Assembly (NCBI RefSeq): GCF_050699935.1
Contig: NZ_JBOHGB010000022.1
Coordinates: forward strand, 1 to 64,000
DNA: 64,000 bases
Source: Actinophytocola sp050699935
GTDB lineage: Bacteria; Actinomycetota; Actinomycetes; Mycobacteriales; Pseudonocardiaceae
Reading direction: 5' to 3'
The notes beneath the pieces are model-generated. The model made no database searches. It worked only from the letters and a program-made list of their open reading frames with translations, and was not told the origin of the DNA. Both the position numbers and the translations under genes were made by a program. Of the stretch, positions 50,642 to 60,805 are shown in pieces (positions within the stretch are counted from its first letter, which is position 1; each line of letters starts with the position of its first letter).

Positions 50642-53600
50642 GGTCCATCCATTCCCTCATCGTGGTCGCGGCATCGGCGACCTGCGGCTCGTACAGGATC
50701 GTGTAACCGTCACCGTGGATCGGTGCCATCCGCAGCGCTCCGCTGACGACCTCGGACCAGCCGAGGTCGGACAGCGGGGCGGCCGGGTCGTCGGTGGGCG
50801 AGAACAGCCCGACGTCACCGTCGTAGGGCCGCGCGCGGTGGAAGCCGACCGCGTGCGCGTTGGCCCGGAACACCCGCAGGAAACGCCTTGCCTGGTCGAT
50901 GTCCGCGGCGTCGGGGGGCAGCGTGCCAGCTGCCGCGGATGCCTCGATGACGGCGTGCAGGCGCTCGTCCGGGTCGAGCTCGCGCAGCCGGTCGGTGTCG
51001 ACGTCGAGCGGTCCGCCCGCCAGCGCGTGCAGCATCAGCGCCGTGTCGTCCTCGAGCGACGAGGTCACCACGGGCTCGCCCGCGCCGGAGAAGAAGAGGA
51101 CCACCAGCGGGACCTCCTCCCCCGCCGCGCGCAGGCGGCGAGCCAGCTCGAGCGCGATGTTCCCGCCGATGCAGAACCCGCCCAGCACGTACGGTCCGTT
51201 CGGCCGCACCTCGCGGATGTGTGCCACGTAGTCGTCGACCATCTCCGCCAGCGTGTCGTGCGGCTCCTCGCCGTCGGCGAGACCGCGCGCCGCGATGGCG
51301 TACACCGGCTGGTCGTCACCCAGCTTGCGGGCCAGCGGCAGATACCGGAACACGTGGCCGCCCAGCGCGTGCACGAGGAAGACCGGCGCGCGCTCGCCGG
51401 TGGCGCGCAGCGACACCATGCGTCCGCGCGGGGCGAGGTCGTCCGGTCTGCGCAGCGCGTCGGCGAGCAGCGCCACGGTCGGTGCGGTGAGCACCGTGCC
51501 GACCGGGAGGTCGTGGCCCAGCTCGGCCCTGATCCGCATGGTGAGCCGCAGCGCGAGCAGCGAATGGCCGCCCAACTCGAAGAAGTCGTCGTGGATGCCG
51601 ACCGCGTCGACGCCGAGGGTCTCCTCCCACAGGCCGGCCAGCGTCGCCTCCACCGGGTCGCGTGGCGCGCGGTAGGCGCGGCGCCGCCCGGTGTCGTCCG
51701 GGGCGGGCAGTGCCGCGCGGTCGAGCTTCCCGTTGCGTGTGGTGGGCAGTGCGTCGAGGGGGACGTAGTGGCTGGGCACCATGTGGTCGGGTAGGTGGGT
51801 GCGCAGCCGGTCGCGCCAGTCGACGCGGTCCCACTCGACACCGGGATGCGTGACGACGTACGCGGTGAGCAGGGCGTCGCGCACGACGACGGCGGCGGCG
51901 CGCACCTCGGGCTGCTCGACGAGCCGCGCGTGAATCTCGCCGGGCTCGACACGCTGACCACGGATCTTGACCTGATCGTCGAGCCGGCCGAGGTACTCGA
52001 TCTCGCCGTCCGGGAGCCAGCGTGCGAGATCACCGGTCCGGTACTGGCGTTCTCCGGACGCGGAGGCGACGAACCGCTCGGCGGTGAGCGCCGGCCGGTT
52101 CGCGTAGCCGCGCGCGACCTGGACCCCGCCGATACGCAGCTCGCCGGGGACCCCGATGGGCGTGGGGTGGCCGAGCGGGTCGGTGATCTCGACGCTGGTG
52201 TTGGCGATCGGCCGGCCGATGGGCACGACGGGTTCGCCGGGCACGCACCGGTGCCAGGTGACGTCGATCGCGGCTTCCGTCGGCCCGTAGAGGTTGTGCA
52301 GCTCGATGCGGGGATGCTCGGTGAGGAACCGGCTGGCGAGGGCGGGTGGCAGTGCCTCGCCGGAGCAGATGACCCGCCGCAGGCTTGTCAGCCGGCCGGC
52401 GAGGTTCGGGGTGTCCAGGAACGCCTCGAGCATGCTGGGTACGAAGTGGACGGTCGTGACTCGCTCGCGGTGGACCAGCTCGGCAAGCTGATCGGCATCG
52501 CGATGGGCACCCGGCGGGGCGATGACGAGGCCCGCCCCGGCCAGCAGTGGCCAGAACAGCTCCCACACCGATACGTCGAACCCGTAGGGCGTCTTGTGCA
52601 GCACCCGGTCGTCCGGGCCGAGCGGAAAGACCTCCTGCATCCAGTGAAGCCGGTTGACGATGGCCCGGTGCGAGATGCCAACGCCTTTCGGCTCCCCGGT
52701 GGACCCGGAGGTGAAGATCACGTACGCCAGGGAGTCCGGTGACGCCCGCACCGCCGGCGCCGCTGGTCTCTCCGGCACGGTGTCCACAGTGTTCACAGTG
52801 GACTCGGTGAGCACGAGGCGGGCACCCGCGGTCCGCACCATGAACCGGGTCCGCTCCGGCGGATCCGACGGCTCCAACGGAAGGTAGGCGGCCCCGGCGG
52901 TGAGGATGCCGAGCAGCGTCGGCAGCAGATCGGGGCCACGCTCCAGCGAGACCCCGACGACATCGTCGGCGCCGACGCCCTCCGCGCGCAGCCGGTGCGC
53001 CGCCCGGTTCGCCCGTTCCCGCAGCTCCCGATAGGACGACCAGGAACCCGCGAAACACACCGCCGGCCGGTCGCCGTTCGCGACCAGGTCGGGCAGCCGA
53101 CCGTCCGGATAGGACCGGTCGGTGGCGTTCCACCGCTGGATCAGCCCGGCGTCGCCGGCCAGGTACGGCGCGGTCGGCCGCGGGTCGCCGGCCGGGTCGG
53201 CGATCGCGGCGAGCACGCGGTGGTACGCCTCCAGGATGCGCACCAGCTGCGGCTCGGGGAACTCGGCGGTGTCGTGGCTGAGTGCGACCTCCAGCCCGCC
53301 CTCGGTGCGGGACCTGTTGAACCCGGCGGTGAGGGGCAGGTTGGTCCGCTCGAAGAACTCGTCGGCCACGAGGGTCAGCCGGTCGTCGCCGGTGACGGTG
53401 CCGTACACGTGGAAGTCGCGGTAGTCGAACAGCGTGTCCAGCAACGGTGTGCGGCCGGCCAGCCGCTGGATCTCGAACAGCGGGAAGCGGCGGTGCGGCA
53501 ACAGCGCGACCTCGGCCGCGAACACCGACCGCACCAGGTCGGCCCAGGTCGGTACCTCGAGCGTGATCCGCACCGGAACGCTGTTGAGGAACAGCCCGAG

Positions 53601-54467
53601 GACCTCATCGCCCGCGTCGCTCTCCGGCCGCGAGTGCGTCACCAGCCCGGTGAGCACCTCCGGCTGCCCGGTGAACAGGCCGATCACGCGCAGGTGCGCG
53701 GCCAGCAGCACGGTGCGCAGCGGCACCCGCAGCTCGTCGGCGACTCGTTCGAGACTGTCGTACACCCCGGCGTCCACCCGGCCGCGGGTGACCCGCAGCT
53801 CGCCCGGGCCGGCCCGGGGATAGCCGGGCCACCGGGGCAGCCGGCCCGGCGGCGCGTCGTCGACGACGTCGCGCCAGAACCCGGCAGCCGCGGTGGATCG
53901 CACCACCGCGCGTTCCCCGGCGACCAGGTCGCGGAAGCTCGCCGCGGGCGGCGCGGCCGGGAGGCTCGACCCGTCCAGTCGCGCCATGTATCGGCGCAAC
54001 AGCTCGGTGACCAGGCTCGCGACGCTCCACCCGTCGAGGATCGCGTGGTGAAAGCTGAGGCTCAGCGCGAACAGCCCGTCGGGCAACAGGTGCGCGTGCG
54101 TCCGCAGCAGCGGCGGGGCGCCCCAGTCCAGCGGCCGGTGCCGCTCGTCGCAACGCCAGCGGCCGACCTCGGCCTGGGCGTCGGGGAGGCGGAGTCCGGT
54201 GAGGTCGGTGGTGGCGAACGGGATGGTGGCACTCCGGTGGACCAGCTGGACGGGTTCGCTGAACCCGGCGAGGTCGAAGGAGGTCCGCAGTACGGCGTGC
54301 CGGGCGGTGAGCTCCGCCAGTGCGGCCGTCAGCGCGCCGTGGTCGAACGGCCCGCGCAACGTGATCGTCTGGATGTCGTGGTACGTGGCGGATTCCGGCT
54401 CGTAGGCGCTGTGGTAGAGCATGCCCGCCTGGAGCGAGGCGAGCGGGTAGGCATCCTCGACGGTCAT
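50622..54467 (-). CDS. NRPS, C-A-T-TE (termination module, predicted Ser)
   Basis: 1,281 residues from ATG at 54467, overlapping the upstream NRPS stop (ATGA). C domain: YPLASLQAGMLYHS near residue 8 and HHAILDGWS near 146. A domain: VIFTSGSTGEPKGVGISH near 590, FDVSVWELF near 632, GELRIGGVQVARGYANRP, NGKLDR. Pocket residues read by eye D-V-W-H-I-S-L-I-D-K, a near match to the Ser code. T domain LGGHSLLALRL near 967. TE domain from ~1020 with GGFCIGG, so the nucleophile is Cys at ~1099 rather than Ser; HGDGYTIL provides a likely His. It should add Ser and release the chain by hydrolysis or cyclisation. Confidence 0.95.
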   Translation of the reverse strand: MTVEDAYPLASLQAGMLYHSAYEPESATYHDIQTITLRGPFDHGALTAALAELTARHAVLRTSFDLAGFSEPVQLVHRSATIPFATTDLTGLRLPDAQAEVGRWRCDERHRPLDWGAPPLLRTHAHLLPDGLFALSLSFHHAILDGWSVASLVTELLRRYMARLDGSSLPAAPPAASFRDLVAGERAVVRSTAAAGFWRDVVDDAPPGRLPRWPGYPRAGPGELRVTRGRVDAGVYDSLERVADELRVPLRTVLLAAHLRVIGLFTGQPEVLTGLVTHSRPESDAGDEVLGLFLNSVPVRITLEVPTWADLVRSVFAAEVALLPHRRFPLFEIQRLAGRTPLLDTLFDYRDFHVYGTVTGDDRLTLVADEFFERTNLPLTAGFNRSRTEGGLEVALSHDTAEFPEPQLVRILEAYHRVLAAIADPAGDPRPTAPYLAGDAGLIQRWNATDRSYPDGRLPDLVANGDRPAVCFAGSWSSYRELRERANRAAHRLRAEGVGADDVVGVSLERGPDLLPTLLGILTAGAAYLPLEPSDPPERTRFMVRTAGARLVLTESTVNTVDTVPERPAAPAVRASPDSLAYVIFTSGSTGEPKGVGISHRAIVNRLHWMQEVFPLGPDDRVLHKTPYGFDVSVWELFWPLLAGAGLVIAPPGAHRDADQLAELVHRERVTTVHFVPSMLEAFLDTPNLAGRLTSLRRVICSGEALPPALASRFLTEHPRIELHNLYGPTEAAIDVTWHRCVPGEPVVPIGRPIANTSVEITDPLGHPTPIGVPGELRIGGVQVARGYANRPALTAERFVASASGERQYRTGDLARWLPDGEIEYLGRLDDQVKIRGQRVEPGEIHARLVEQPEVRAAAVVVRDALLTAYVVTHPGVEWDRVDWRDRLRTHLPDHMVPSHYVPLDALPTTRNGKLDRAALPAPDDTGRRRAYRAPRDPVEATLAGLWEETLGVDAVGIHDDFFELGGHSLLALRLTMRIRAELGHDLPVGTVLTAPTVALLADALRRPDDLAPRGRMVSLRATGERAPVFLVHALGGHVFRYLPLARKLGDDQPVYAIAARGLADGEEPHDTLAEMVDDYVAHIREVRPNGPYVLGGFCIGGNIALELARRLRAAGEEVPLVVLFFSGAGEPVVTSSLEDDTALMLHALAGGPLDVDTDRLRELDPDERLHAVIEASAAAGTLPPDAADIDQARRFLRVFRANAHAVGFHRARPYDGDVGLFSPTDDPAAPLSDLGWSEVVSGALRMAPIHGDGYTILYEPQVADAATTMREWMDHGFRSD

Positions 54468-57400
54468 CGCTGACCGCCCGTCGAGCCGGCGAGCCGGGCC
54501 GCGTCCTCGGGGCTGAGCAACCCGAACGGCTCGTAGGCCGGCTCGTCCGCCCCCGACTCGGCCTCGGGCACGAGCGCCGAGGCCAGCTCCGCCACCGTCT
54601 GGTGCAGGAACACCTGCTGCAGCTCGACGCGGTAGCCGGCCGCGCGCAGGCGGGCGATGACCTTGAGGCTGTGGATCGAGTCCCCGCCCGAGGCGAAGAA
54701 GTTGTCCTCGGCGCGAACCTCGCGCAGGCCCAGCACGTCGCGCCACGCGGCCGCGACGGTCTCCTCCGCCGGGCCGGCTGGGGCCCTGCGCGCGGCGCCC
54801 GCGTCGGTCCCCGGCGGGCGCTCGTCGGGTTCGGGCAGCGCGGCACGGTCGAGCTTGCCGTTGCGGGTCAACGGAAGCTCGGCCAGCCGGACGAAATGGG
54901 CTGGGATCAGGTGCACGGGCAGACGCGGGCGCAGGCGGTCGCGCCAGTCGACGCCGTCGTCGGCGTCCGGCGCGAGGACCAGGTAGGCCACGAGGCGCTG
55001 ACCGGCGCCGTCGTCGCGGGCGACGACCACCGCCGACCGGATCTCCGGCTGCTCGGCGAGCCGCGCCCGGACCTCGCCCGGCTCGATCCGGTGGCCGCGG
55101 ATCTTCACCTGGTCGTCCAGCCTGCCCAGGTACTCGATCTCGCCGTCCGCCCGCCACCGGGCCAGGTCGCCGGTCCGGTAGGCCCGCCGCCCGTCACCGG
55201 TGGACACGAACCGCTCCGCGGTCAGCCCCGGCCGGTCGACGTAGCCGCGGGCGAGCTGCACTCCCCCGATCCACAGCTCGCCGGGAACCCCGATCGGCGC
55301 CGGCCGGCCGTGCGGATCCACGATCTCCACCCAGGTGTTGGCGATCGGCCGTCCAATGGGGACACTGGTCTCGTCCGGGACGCAGCGGTACCAGGTGACG
55401 TCCACGGCCGCTTCGGTGGGGCCGTACAGGTTGTGCAGCTCGGCGCCGGGCAGCAGCCGGTGACAGCGGTTCGCGACGTCGGGCGAGAGCGCCTCGCCGG
55501 AGCAGATCACCCGCCGCGGTCCGCTCAGCCGCTGCTTCGTGGTCACGACGTCGAGGAACGCCTCCAGCATGCTCGGTACGAAGTGGACAGTCGTGACCCG
55601 CTCGCGGTCGATCAGCTCGGCGAGCTCGTCGGCGTCGCGTTGGGCGCCCGGCCTGGCGAGCACCACGCCGGCGCCGGCGAGCAGCGGCCAGAACAGCTCC
55701 CACACCGACACGTCGAACCCGTAGGGCGTCTTCTGCAGCACGCGGTCGTCCCGGCCGAGCCGGAAGGTCTCCTGCATCCACCGCAACCGGTTGACGATCG
55801 CCCGATGCGAGACGCCGACCCCCTTCGGCTCCCCGGTCGACCCGGACGTGAAGATCACGTAGGCCAGCGCGTCCGGCGAGGTGCGCACCGCGGGCGCCGT
55901 CGCGGGCATGGCCGCGATCGACGGGGCCGCGACGTCCAGCACCCGAACCCCGGACGTGAAGCGGCCGGCCTCGGCGGCCGTCGTGACGACCACGCGGGCG
56001 CCGGCCGCGTCGACCATGAACCGCGACCGCTCCGGCGGATCGGCCGGCTCGAGCGGGAGGTAGGCCGCGCCGGCGGTGAGGATGCCGAGCAGGGTGGGCA
56101 GCAGGTCCGGGCAGCGCCGCAGGCAGACCCCGACGACGTCGTCGGTGCCGACGCCCTCGGCACGCAGCCGGTGAGCCAGCCGGTTGGCCCGGGCGCGCAG
56201 GTCCGCATAAGACAGCCAGGAGCCGTCGAACCCCACCGCGGGCCCGTCCACATCCGCTACCAGCTCGTGGAGCAGACCGTCCGGATAGTACCGGGCGGTC
56301 GCGTTCCAGCCGTCCACGAGTGCCCGCTCCGCCGGCGCAACCATGGGCAGCTCGGACAATCTCCTGGACGACGGGTCGGCGCACGCGGACGTCAGCAGGC
56401 AACGGAGGTGCTCGACCAGCCGGGCCATCCGGTCGGCGTCGAACAGGTCGGTGGCGTACTGCAGCACCCCGTGCAGCTCGCCGTCCTGCTCCTCCACGAG
56501 CAGGTCCAGGTCGACCTGGGCGACGCCCGCGTCGACCGGCAGCTCGGTCATCGCGAGCCCAGCCGCGGGCCGCGGGAACGGCGGGGTGTTCTGCACCGCG
56601 AGCAGCACCTGGAACAGCGGGTTCCGGGACAGGACGCGCGGCGTGCCCAGCTCGTCGACCAGCACGTCGAACGGGAGGTCCTGGTGGGCGAACGCGTCGA
56701 GCGCCCTGGTCCGGGTCCGGCGCAGCAGCTCGGCGAAGCTCGGATCCCCGGACAGGTCGCCGCGTAGCACCACGGTGTTGATGAACAGGCCGGCCACGTG
56801 CTCGATCGCCGAGTGCGTACGCCCCGACACCGGCGTGCCGACCGCGATGTCGGACCGGCCGGTGTAGCGCGCGAGCAACGCGTGCACGGCGGTGGCCAGC
56901 ACCATGTACAGGGTTGCCCGCTCGGCGCTCGCCAGCCGGTGCAGCGCGGCGGTGAGCTCGCCGTCGAACCTGAACCGCAGCCGCTCGCCACGATGGCTGG
57001 GCACGGCCGGGCGGGGCCGGTCGGCCGGCAGGTCGAGCACGTCGGGCAGGCCGGTGAGCTCCCGGCGCCAGAAACCGACCAACTCGTCGCGCCGGCGCGC
57101 CACCTCGTCCCGTTGCCACAGCGCGTAGTCCGCCGCGGTGACGGTGAGCTCCGGAAGCGCCCGTCCACTGTAGAGCCCCCACAGGTCGCCCAGCAGGATC
57201 GAGATCGACCACCGGTCGGTGACGCAGTGGTGCAGGGACAGCACGAGGACGTGCTCGCGGTCGGCCACCCGGAGCAGGCGGGCCAGCACCAGCGGCCCGT
57301 CCGCCAGGTCGAACCGGTGCCGGGCGAGGTCGCGCACGGCCTGGTGCACCGCCTCCGGTCCGTGCCCGGTCAGGTCCGCGACGGTCAGCGCCGTCCGCGC

Positions 57401-60400
57401 CTGCTTTCCGACCACCAGCCGGGGTTCGCCGTCCTGTTCGGGGAACGTGGTGCGCAGCGCCTCGTGCCGTTCGACCAAGCCACGGAACGCGGTGGTGAGC
57501 GCCTCCGTGTCCAGCTCGCCGGTGAGCCGGTAGGCCCACGTGAGGTTGTAGGCCGGGTTGCCGGGATCGAGCCGGTCGATGAACCAGAGCCGCAGCTGGG
57601 CGTCGGACACCGGGGCGGGCACGCCGGGCGGCACGCGACGCGGGATGTCCACCGGGCCCGGCCCCTCGCCCCGCGCCTCGGTCACGGCCCGCGCGTAGTC
57701 GGCGACCGTGCTCAGCTCGAACGTACGGCGCAGCGGCAGCTCGACGCCGTAGGTCTCGCGGATTCTCGACAGCAGCCGGACGGCCAGCAGCGAATGTCCG
57801 CCGAGCGCGTGGAAGTCGTCCTCGACCCCGACGCGGTCGCGGTCGAGCAGCTCCGCCCAGAAGTCGCGGAGCGTCGCCTCGACCGACGTGCGAGGGGCGA
57901 CGTGCCGGCGGGTGAGGCCCGTCGCACCGATCGCGTCCGGAGACGGCAGCGCCGACCGGTTGAGCTTGCCGTTCGGCAGCGTGGGGAAGTCGTCGACCCG
58001 CACGAAGGCGACCGGGATCATCGCGTCGGGCAGGGTGCGGCGCAGGTGCTCCCGAAGGCCGTCCGGTTCAGGGGTGTCGCCGTCGCACCGCAGGTAGGCC
58101 ACCAGCCCCTGCCCGCCGGGTGCGTCATCGCGCACCATCACGACCGCCCGCCGCACGATCGGGTGCGCCCGGAGCGCCTCCTCCACCTCGCCGAGCTCCG
58201 TGCGTACTCCCCGGAGCTTGACCTGCCGGTCGCCGCGCCCGAGGTATTCCAGCGTGCCGTCGGCCAGCCTGCGCACCAGATCCCCGGTCCGGTACATCAG
58301 TCCACCTGGGACGGTGTCGAACGGGTCGGGCACGAAGCGGTCCGCGGTCAGCCCGGGTCGCCCCCAGTAGCCCCGGGTGACGCCGGCACCGCCGACGAAC
58401 AGCTCGCCGGGGACCCCGGTCGGCACTGGCTCGTGGTCGGGTCCCAGCACGTACGCCGCCGTACCGGCGATCGGACGCCCGATCGACATCCGTGCCACGT
58501 CGCCGGGCACCCGGTAGGTCGTGGACCAGATGGTCGTCTCCGTCGGGCCGTACACGTTCCACAGCTCCCCGCTCGCCGCGAACAGCCGGCGCGCCAGCGA
58601 AGTGGTCAGCCGTTCGCCGCCGGAGAGAACCCGCGGGATCGGCGCGTCCAGCTCGGGCAGCAGGGTCTCCAGGACCGACGGGGTGGCCTGGAGGGTGCTC
58701 ACCCGACCGCGGCGGACGGCGTCGGCGAGGCGAGGGCCGGCCAGTGTCGCGACATCGGGCACGACGAGGACGGACCCGCCGGACGCGAGCGGGCCGAACA
58801 GCTCGAGCACGGACACGTCGAACGAGGGTGAGGAGGAGAACAGGAAGGTCTCTCCCACCGCCAGCCCCAGCTCGGAGATCATGTGCCGCAACAGGAGGAC
58901 CACCCCGCGATGCGGGACCATGACGCCCTTCGGCCGCCCGGTGGAGCCCGACGTGTAGATCACGTACGCGAGTTGTTCGGGATCGACCGGCTCGGTCGGC
59001 GCGGCGTCATCGCTGGCCGGCACCGTCTCCATCAGCAGCGTCGGCGGATGCGGTCGCGGCAGGTCCGCCAGGAGCTCGGCCGTGGTCACCAGCAGGCGCG
59101 TCTCGCCGTCGGCGAGCATGTAGCCGAGCCGCTCCGGCGGGTACACCGGATCGAGGGGCAGGTAGCAGCCCCCGGCCTTGAGCACGGCCAGCAACGCGAC
59201 CACGAGGTCCGGGTCGCGGGGCAGGCAGACCCCGACGCGGCTCTCCGCACCCACGCCGCGCTCACGCAGCACCTGGGCGAGCCGGTTCGCGGCCCGGTCC
59301 AGCTCCCGGTACGTCAGGCTCCGCCCGTCGACCGTCGTGACCGCGACCGCGTCGGGCATGCGCGCCACCTGCTCGGCGACCAGCTCGTGGACGGTGCCGG
59401 CGCCGTCCGGCATCGCCGGGGTGGCCGAGGCGGCCAGGATTCGGGCCCGCTCCTCGCGGTCGAGTAGGGGCAGGCGCGACAGCGGCAGGTCCGGGTCGGC
59501 CGCGGCGGCGGTGAGCAGTGTCCGGTACCCGGCGACCAGGCGGCGCACGGTGGGTTCGTCGAACAGGTCACGGCGGTAGGCGACGACCACTCGCAGCCCG
59601 TCCGGCTCGTCGACCAGGTCGAACTCCAGGTCCAGCAGGGCGGCGCGGTGCCCGCGGACGCCCCGCAGCCGTGCGGGACGATCGCCGTCGCCATCGCCAT
59701 CGCCACCGCCGCCGTCCCGCCCGAACGGCACCAGGTTGAAGCTCACCTGGTGCAGCGCCGACGAGCTCGGGTCCCGGTCCGGACGGATCAGCTCGACGAG
59801 CTTCTCGAACGGAACGTCCTGGTGATCGAGCCCGTCCAGCACCGTCGACCGGACCCGGGCGAGCAGCTCGTGGAAGGTCGGGTCGCCGCTCAGGTCGGTT
59901 CGCAGCACGACCAAGTTGATGAACAGCCCGATGAGCGACGCCAGCTCGGGCACCTCACGGCCGGCGACCGGGCTGCCGACCACGATGTCGTCCTGCCCGC
60001 AGTTGCGTACCAGCAACGCTTTCAGCCCGGCCAGCAGCGTCATGTACAGCGTGGTGCCGTCCCGCCGCGCGAGCGCGCCGAGCCGCTCGGTCAGCTCCAC
60101 CGGCCACGTCTCGGTGTACTCGCCGCCGTCGTGGCCGGGACGGGCCGGGCGCGGGCGGTCGAGGGGTAGGCCGAGCTCGGTGGGCGCGCCGGCGAGCTGC
60201 GCGCGCCAGTACTCGACCTGGCCGTCGAGGGAGCCGTCGGCGAGCCGGCTTCGTTGCCACATCGCGAAGTCCGCGTACTGGATGGGCAGCTCGGGCACCC
60301 GGGCCGGGCGCTCCTCCACCAGCGCCGCGTCCAGCTCCCGCAGTTCGGACAGCAGGATCGTGGTGGAGGCGGCGTCGTACACGGTGTGGTGGATGGTGAA

Positions 60401-60805
60401 GACGAACCGCCAGTCGTCGCCGCCCATGCGAACGAGGCGCGCCCGCCACAGGGGCGCGGTGTCCGGCGTGATCGGGGCCGCGGCGTCGGCGTCGACCAGC
60501 TCCCCCAGCGCCCGCTCGCGCGCGACCGGGTCCACATGCGACAGATCCGTCGTGGCGAGCTCGACCGGGAGCTCCGCGCTGACGAGCTGGTACAGCGTGC
60601 CGTCCCGGAACCGCAGTGCGGTCCGCAGTGTCTCGTGCCGCGCGACAAGCCGGCCGAGCGCGCGCCGGAACCGGTCCGGGTCGACCGGTCCGCGCAGCGG
60701 CGCGCAGAGCACGATGTTGTACAGCGCCGCGTCCGGCTCGAGTTGGGTGAGGTACCACAACCGTTCCTGTGCGAACGACGCCTGGAACTCGTAGGACTCG
60801 GTCAC
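54464..60805 (-). CDS. NRPS, C-A-T-C-A-T (predicted Gly then Ser)
   Basis: 2,113 residues from GTG at 60805, overlapping the PKS stop (GTGA). Order: C1 (SFAQERLWYLTQLEP; HHTVYDAAS), A1 (FDVSVLELF near residue 663; code D-V-L-Q-L-G-V-I-W-K, close to the Gly code), T1 (LGGHSLLAVRL near 1003), C2 (SDAQLRLWFIDRLDP near 1065; HHCVTDRWS near 1190), A2 (FDVSVWELF near 1700; code D-V-W-H-I-S-L-V-D-K, Ser-like), T2 (GGDSIHSLKV near 2040). No epimerase or methyltransferase domain. The HHxxxD core is kept in both C domains, but the usual following Gly is Ala in C1 and Arg in C2. C1 should condense the PKS acyl chain with Gly. Confidence 0.95.
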   Translation of the reverse strand: MTESYEFQASFAQERLWYLTQLEPDAALYNIVLCAPLRGPVDPDRFRRALGRLVARHETLRTALRFRDGTLYQLVSAELPVELATTDLSHVDPVARERALGELVDADAAAPITPDTAPLWRARLVRMGGDDWRFVFTIHHTVYDAASTTILLSELRELDAALVEERPARVPELPIQYADFAMWQRSRLADGSLDGQVEYWRAQLAGAPTELGLPLDRPRPARPGHDGGEYTETWPVELTERLGALARRDGTTLYMTLLAGLKALLVRNCGQDDIVVGSPVAGREVPELASLIGLFINLVVLRTDLSGDPTFHELLARVRSTVLDGLDHQDVPFEKLVELIRPDRDPSSSALHQVSFNLVPFGRDGGGGDGDGDGDRPARLRGVRGHRAALLDLEFDLVDEPDGLRVVVAYRRDLFDEPTVRRLVAGYRTLLTAAAADPDLPLSRLPLLDREERARILAASATPAMPDGAGTVHELVAEQVARMPDAVAVTTVDGRSLTYRELDRAANRLAQVLRERGVGAESRVGVCLPRDPDLVVALLAVLKAGGCYLPLDPVYPPERLGYMLADGETRLLVTTAELLADLPRPHPPTLLMETVPASDDAAPTEPVDPEQLAYVIYTSGSTGRPKGVMVPHRGVVLLLRHMISELGLAVGETFLFSSSPSFDVSVLELFGPLASGGSVLVVPDVATLAGPRLADAVRRGRVSTLQATPSVLETLLPELDAPIPRVLSGGERLTTSLARRLFAASGELWNVYGPTETTIWSTTYRVPGDVARMSIGRPIAGTAAYVLGPDHEPVPTGVPGELFVGGAGVTRGYWGRPGLTADRFVPDPFDTVPGGLMYRTGDLVRRLADGTLEYLGRGDRQVKLRGVRTELGEVEEALRAHPIVRRAVVMVRDDAPGGQGLVAYLRCDGDTPEPDGLREHLRRTLPDAMIPVAFVRVDDFPTLPNGKLNRSALPSPDAIGATGLTRRHVAPRTSVEATLRDFWAELLDRDRVGVEDDFHALGGHSLLAVRLLSRIRETYGVELPLRRTFELSTVADYARAVTEARGEGPGPVDIPRRVPPGVPAPVSDAQLRLWFIDRLDPGNPAYNLTWAYRLTGELDTEALTTAFRGLVERHEALRTTFPEQDGEPRLVVGKQARTALTVADLTGHGPEAVHQAVRDLARHRFDLADGPLVLARLLRVADREHVLVLSLHHCVTDRWSISILLGDLWGLYSGRALPELTVTAADYALWQRDEVARRRDELVGFWRRELTGLPDVLDLPADRPRPAVPSHRGERLRFRFDGELTAALHRLASAERATLYMVLATAVHALLARYTGRSDIAVGTPVSGRTHSAIEHVAGLFINTVVLRGDLSGDPSFAELLRRTRTRALDAFAHQDLPFDVLVDELGTPRVLSRNPLFQVLLAVQNTPPFPRPAAGLAMTELPVDAGVAQVDLDLLVEEQDGELHGVLQYATDLFDADRMARLVEHLRCLLTSACADPSSRRLSELPMVAPAERALVDGWNATARYYPDGLLHELVADVDGPAVGFDGSWLSYADLRARANRLAHRLRAEGVGTDDVVGVCLRRCPDLLPTLLGILTAGAAYLPLEPADPPERSRFMVDAAGARVVVTTAAEAGRFTSGVRVLDVAAPSIAAMPATAPAVRTSPDALAYVIFTSGSTGEPKGVGVSHRAIVNRLRWMQETFRLGRDDRVLQKTPYGFDVSVWELFWPLLAGAGVVLARPGAQRDADELAELIDRERVTTVHFVPSMLEAFLDVVTTKQRLSGPRRVICSGEALSPDVANRCHRLLPGAELHNLYGPTEAAVDVTWYRCVPDETSVPIGRPIANTWVEIVDPHGRPAPIGVPGELWIGGVQLARGYVDRPGLTAERFVSTGDGRRAYRTGDLARWRADGEIEYLGRLDDQVKIRGHRIEPGEVRARLAEQPEIRSAVVVARDDGAGQRLVAYLVLAPDADDGVDWRDRLRPRLPVHLIPAHFVRLAELPLTRNGKLDRAALPEPDERPPGTDAGAARRAPAGPAEETVAAAWRDVLGLREVRAEDNFFASGGDSIHSLKVIARLRAAGYRVELQQVFLHQTVAELASALVPEAESGADEPAYEPFGLLSPEDAARLAGSTGGQR

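Noticed and set aside
49367..54467. Siderophore cluster (EntS-like exporter plus Ser NRPS)
   Set aside because: No catechol or hydroxamate biosynthesis genes, no heterocyclisation domain, no iron-type operator in the visible part; exporter similarity alone is weak.
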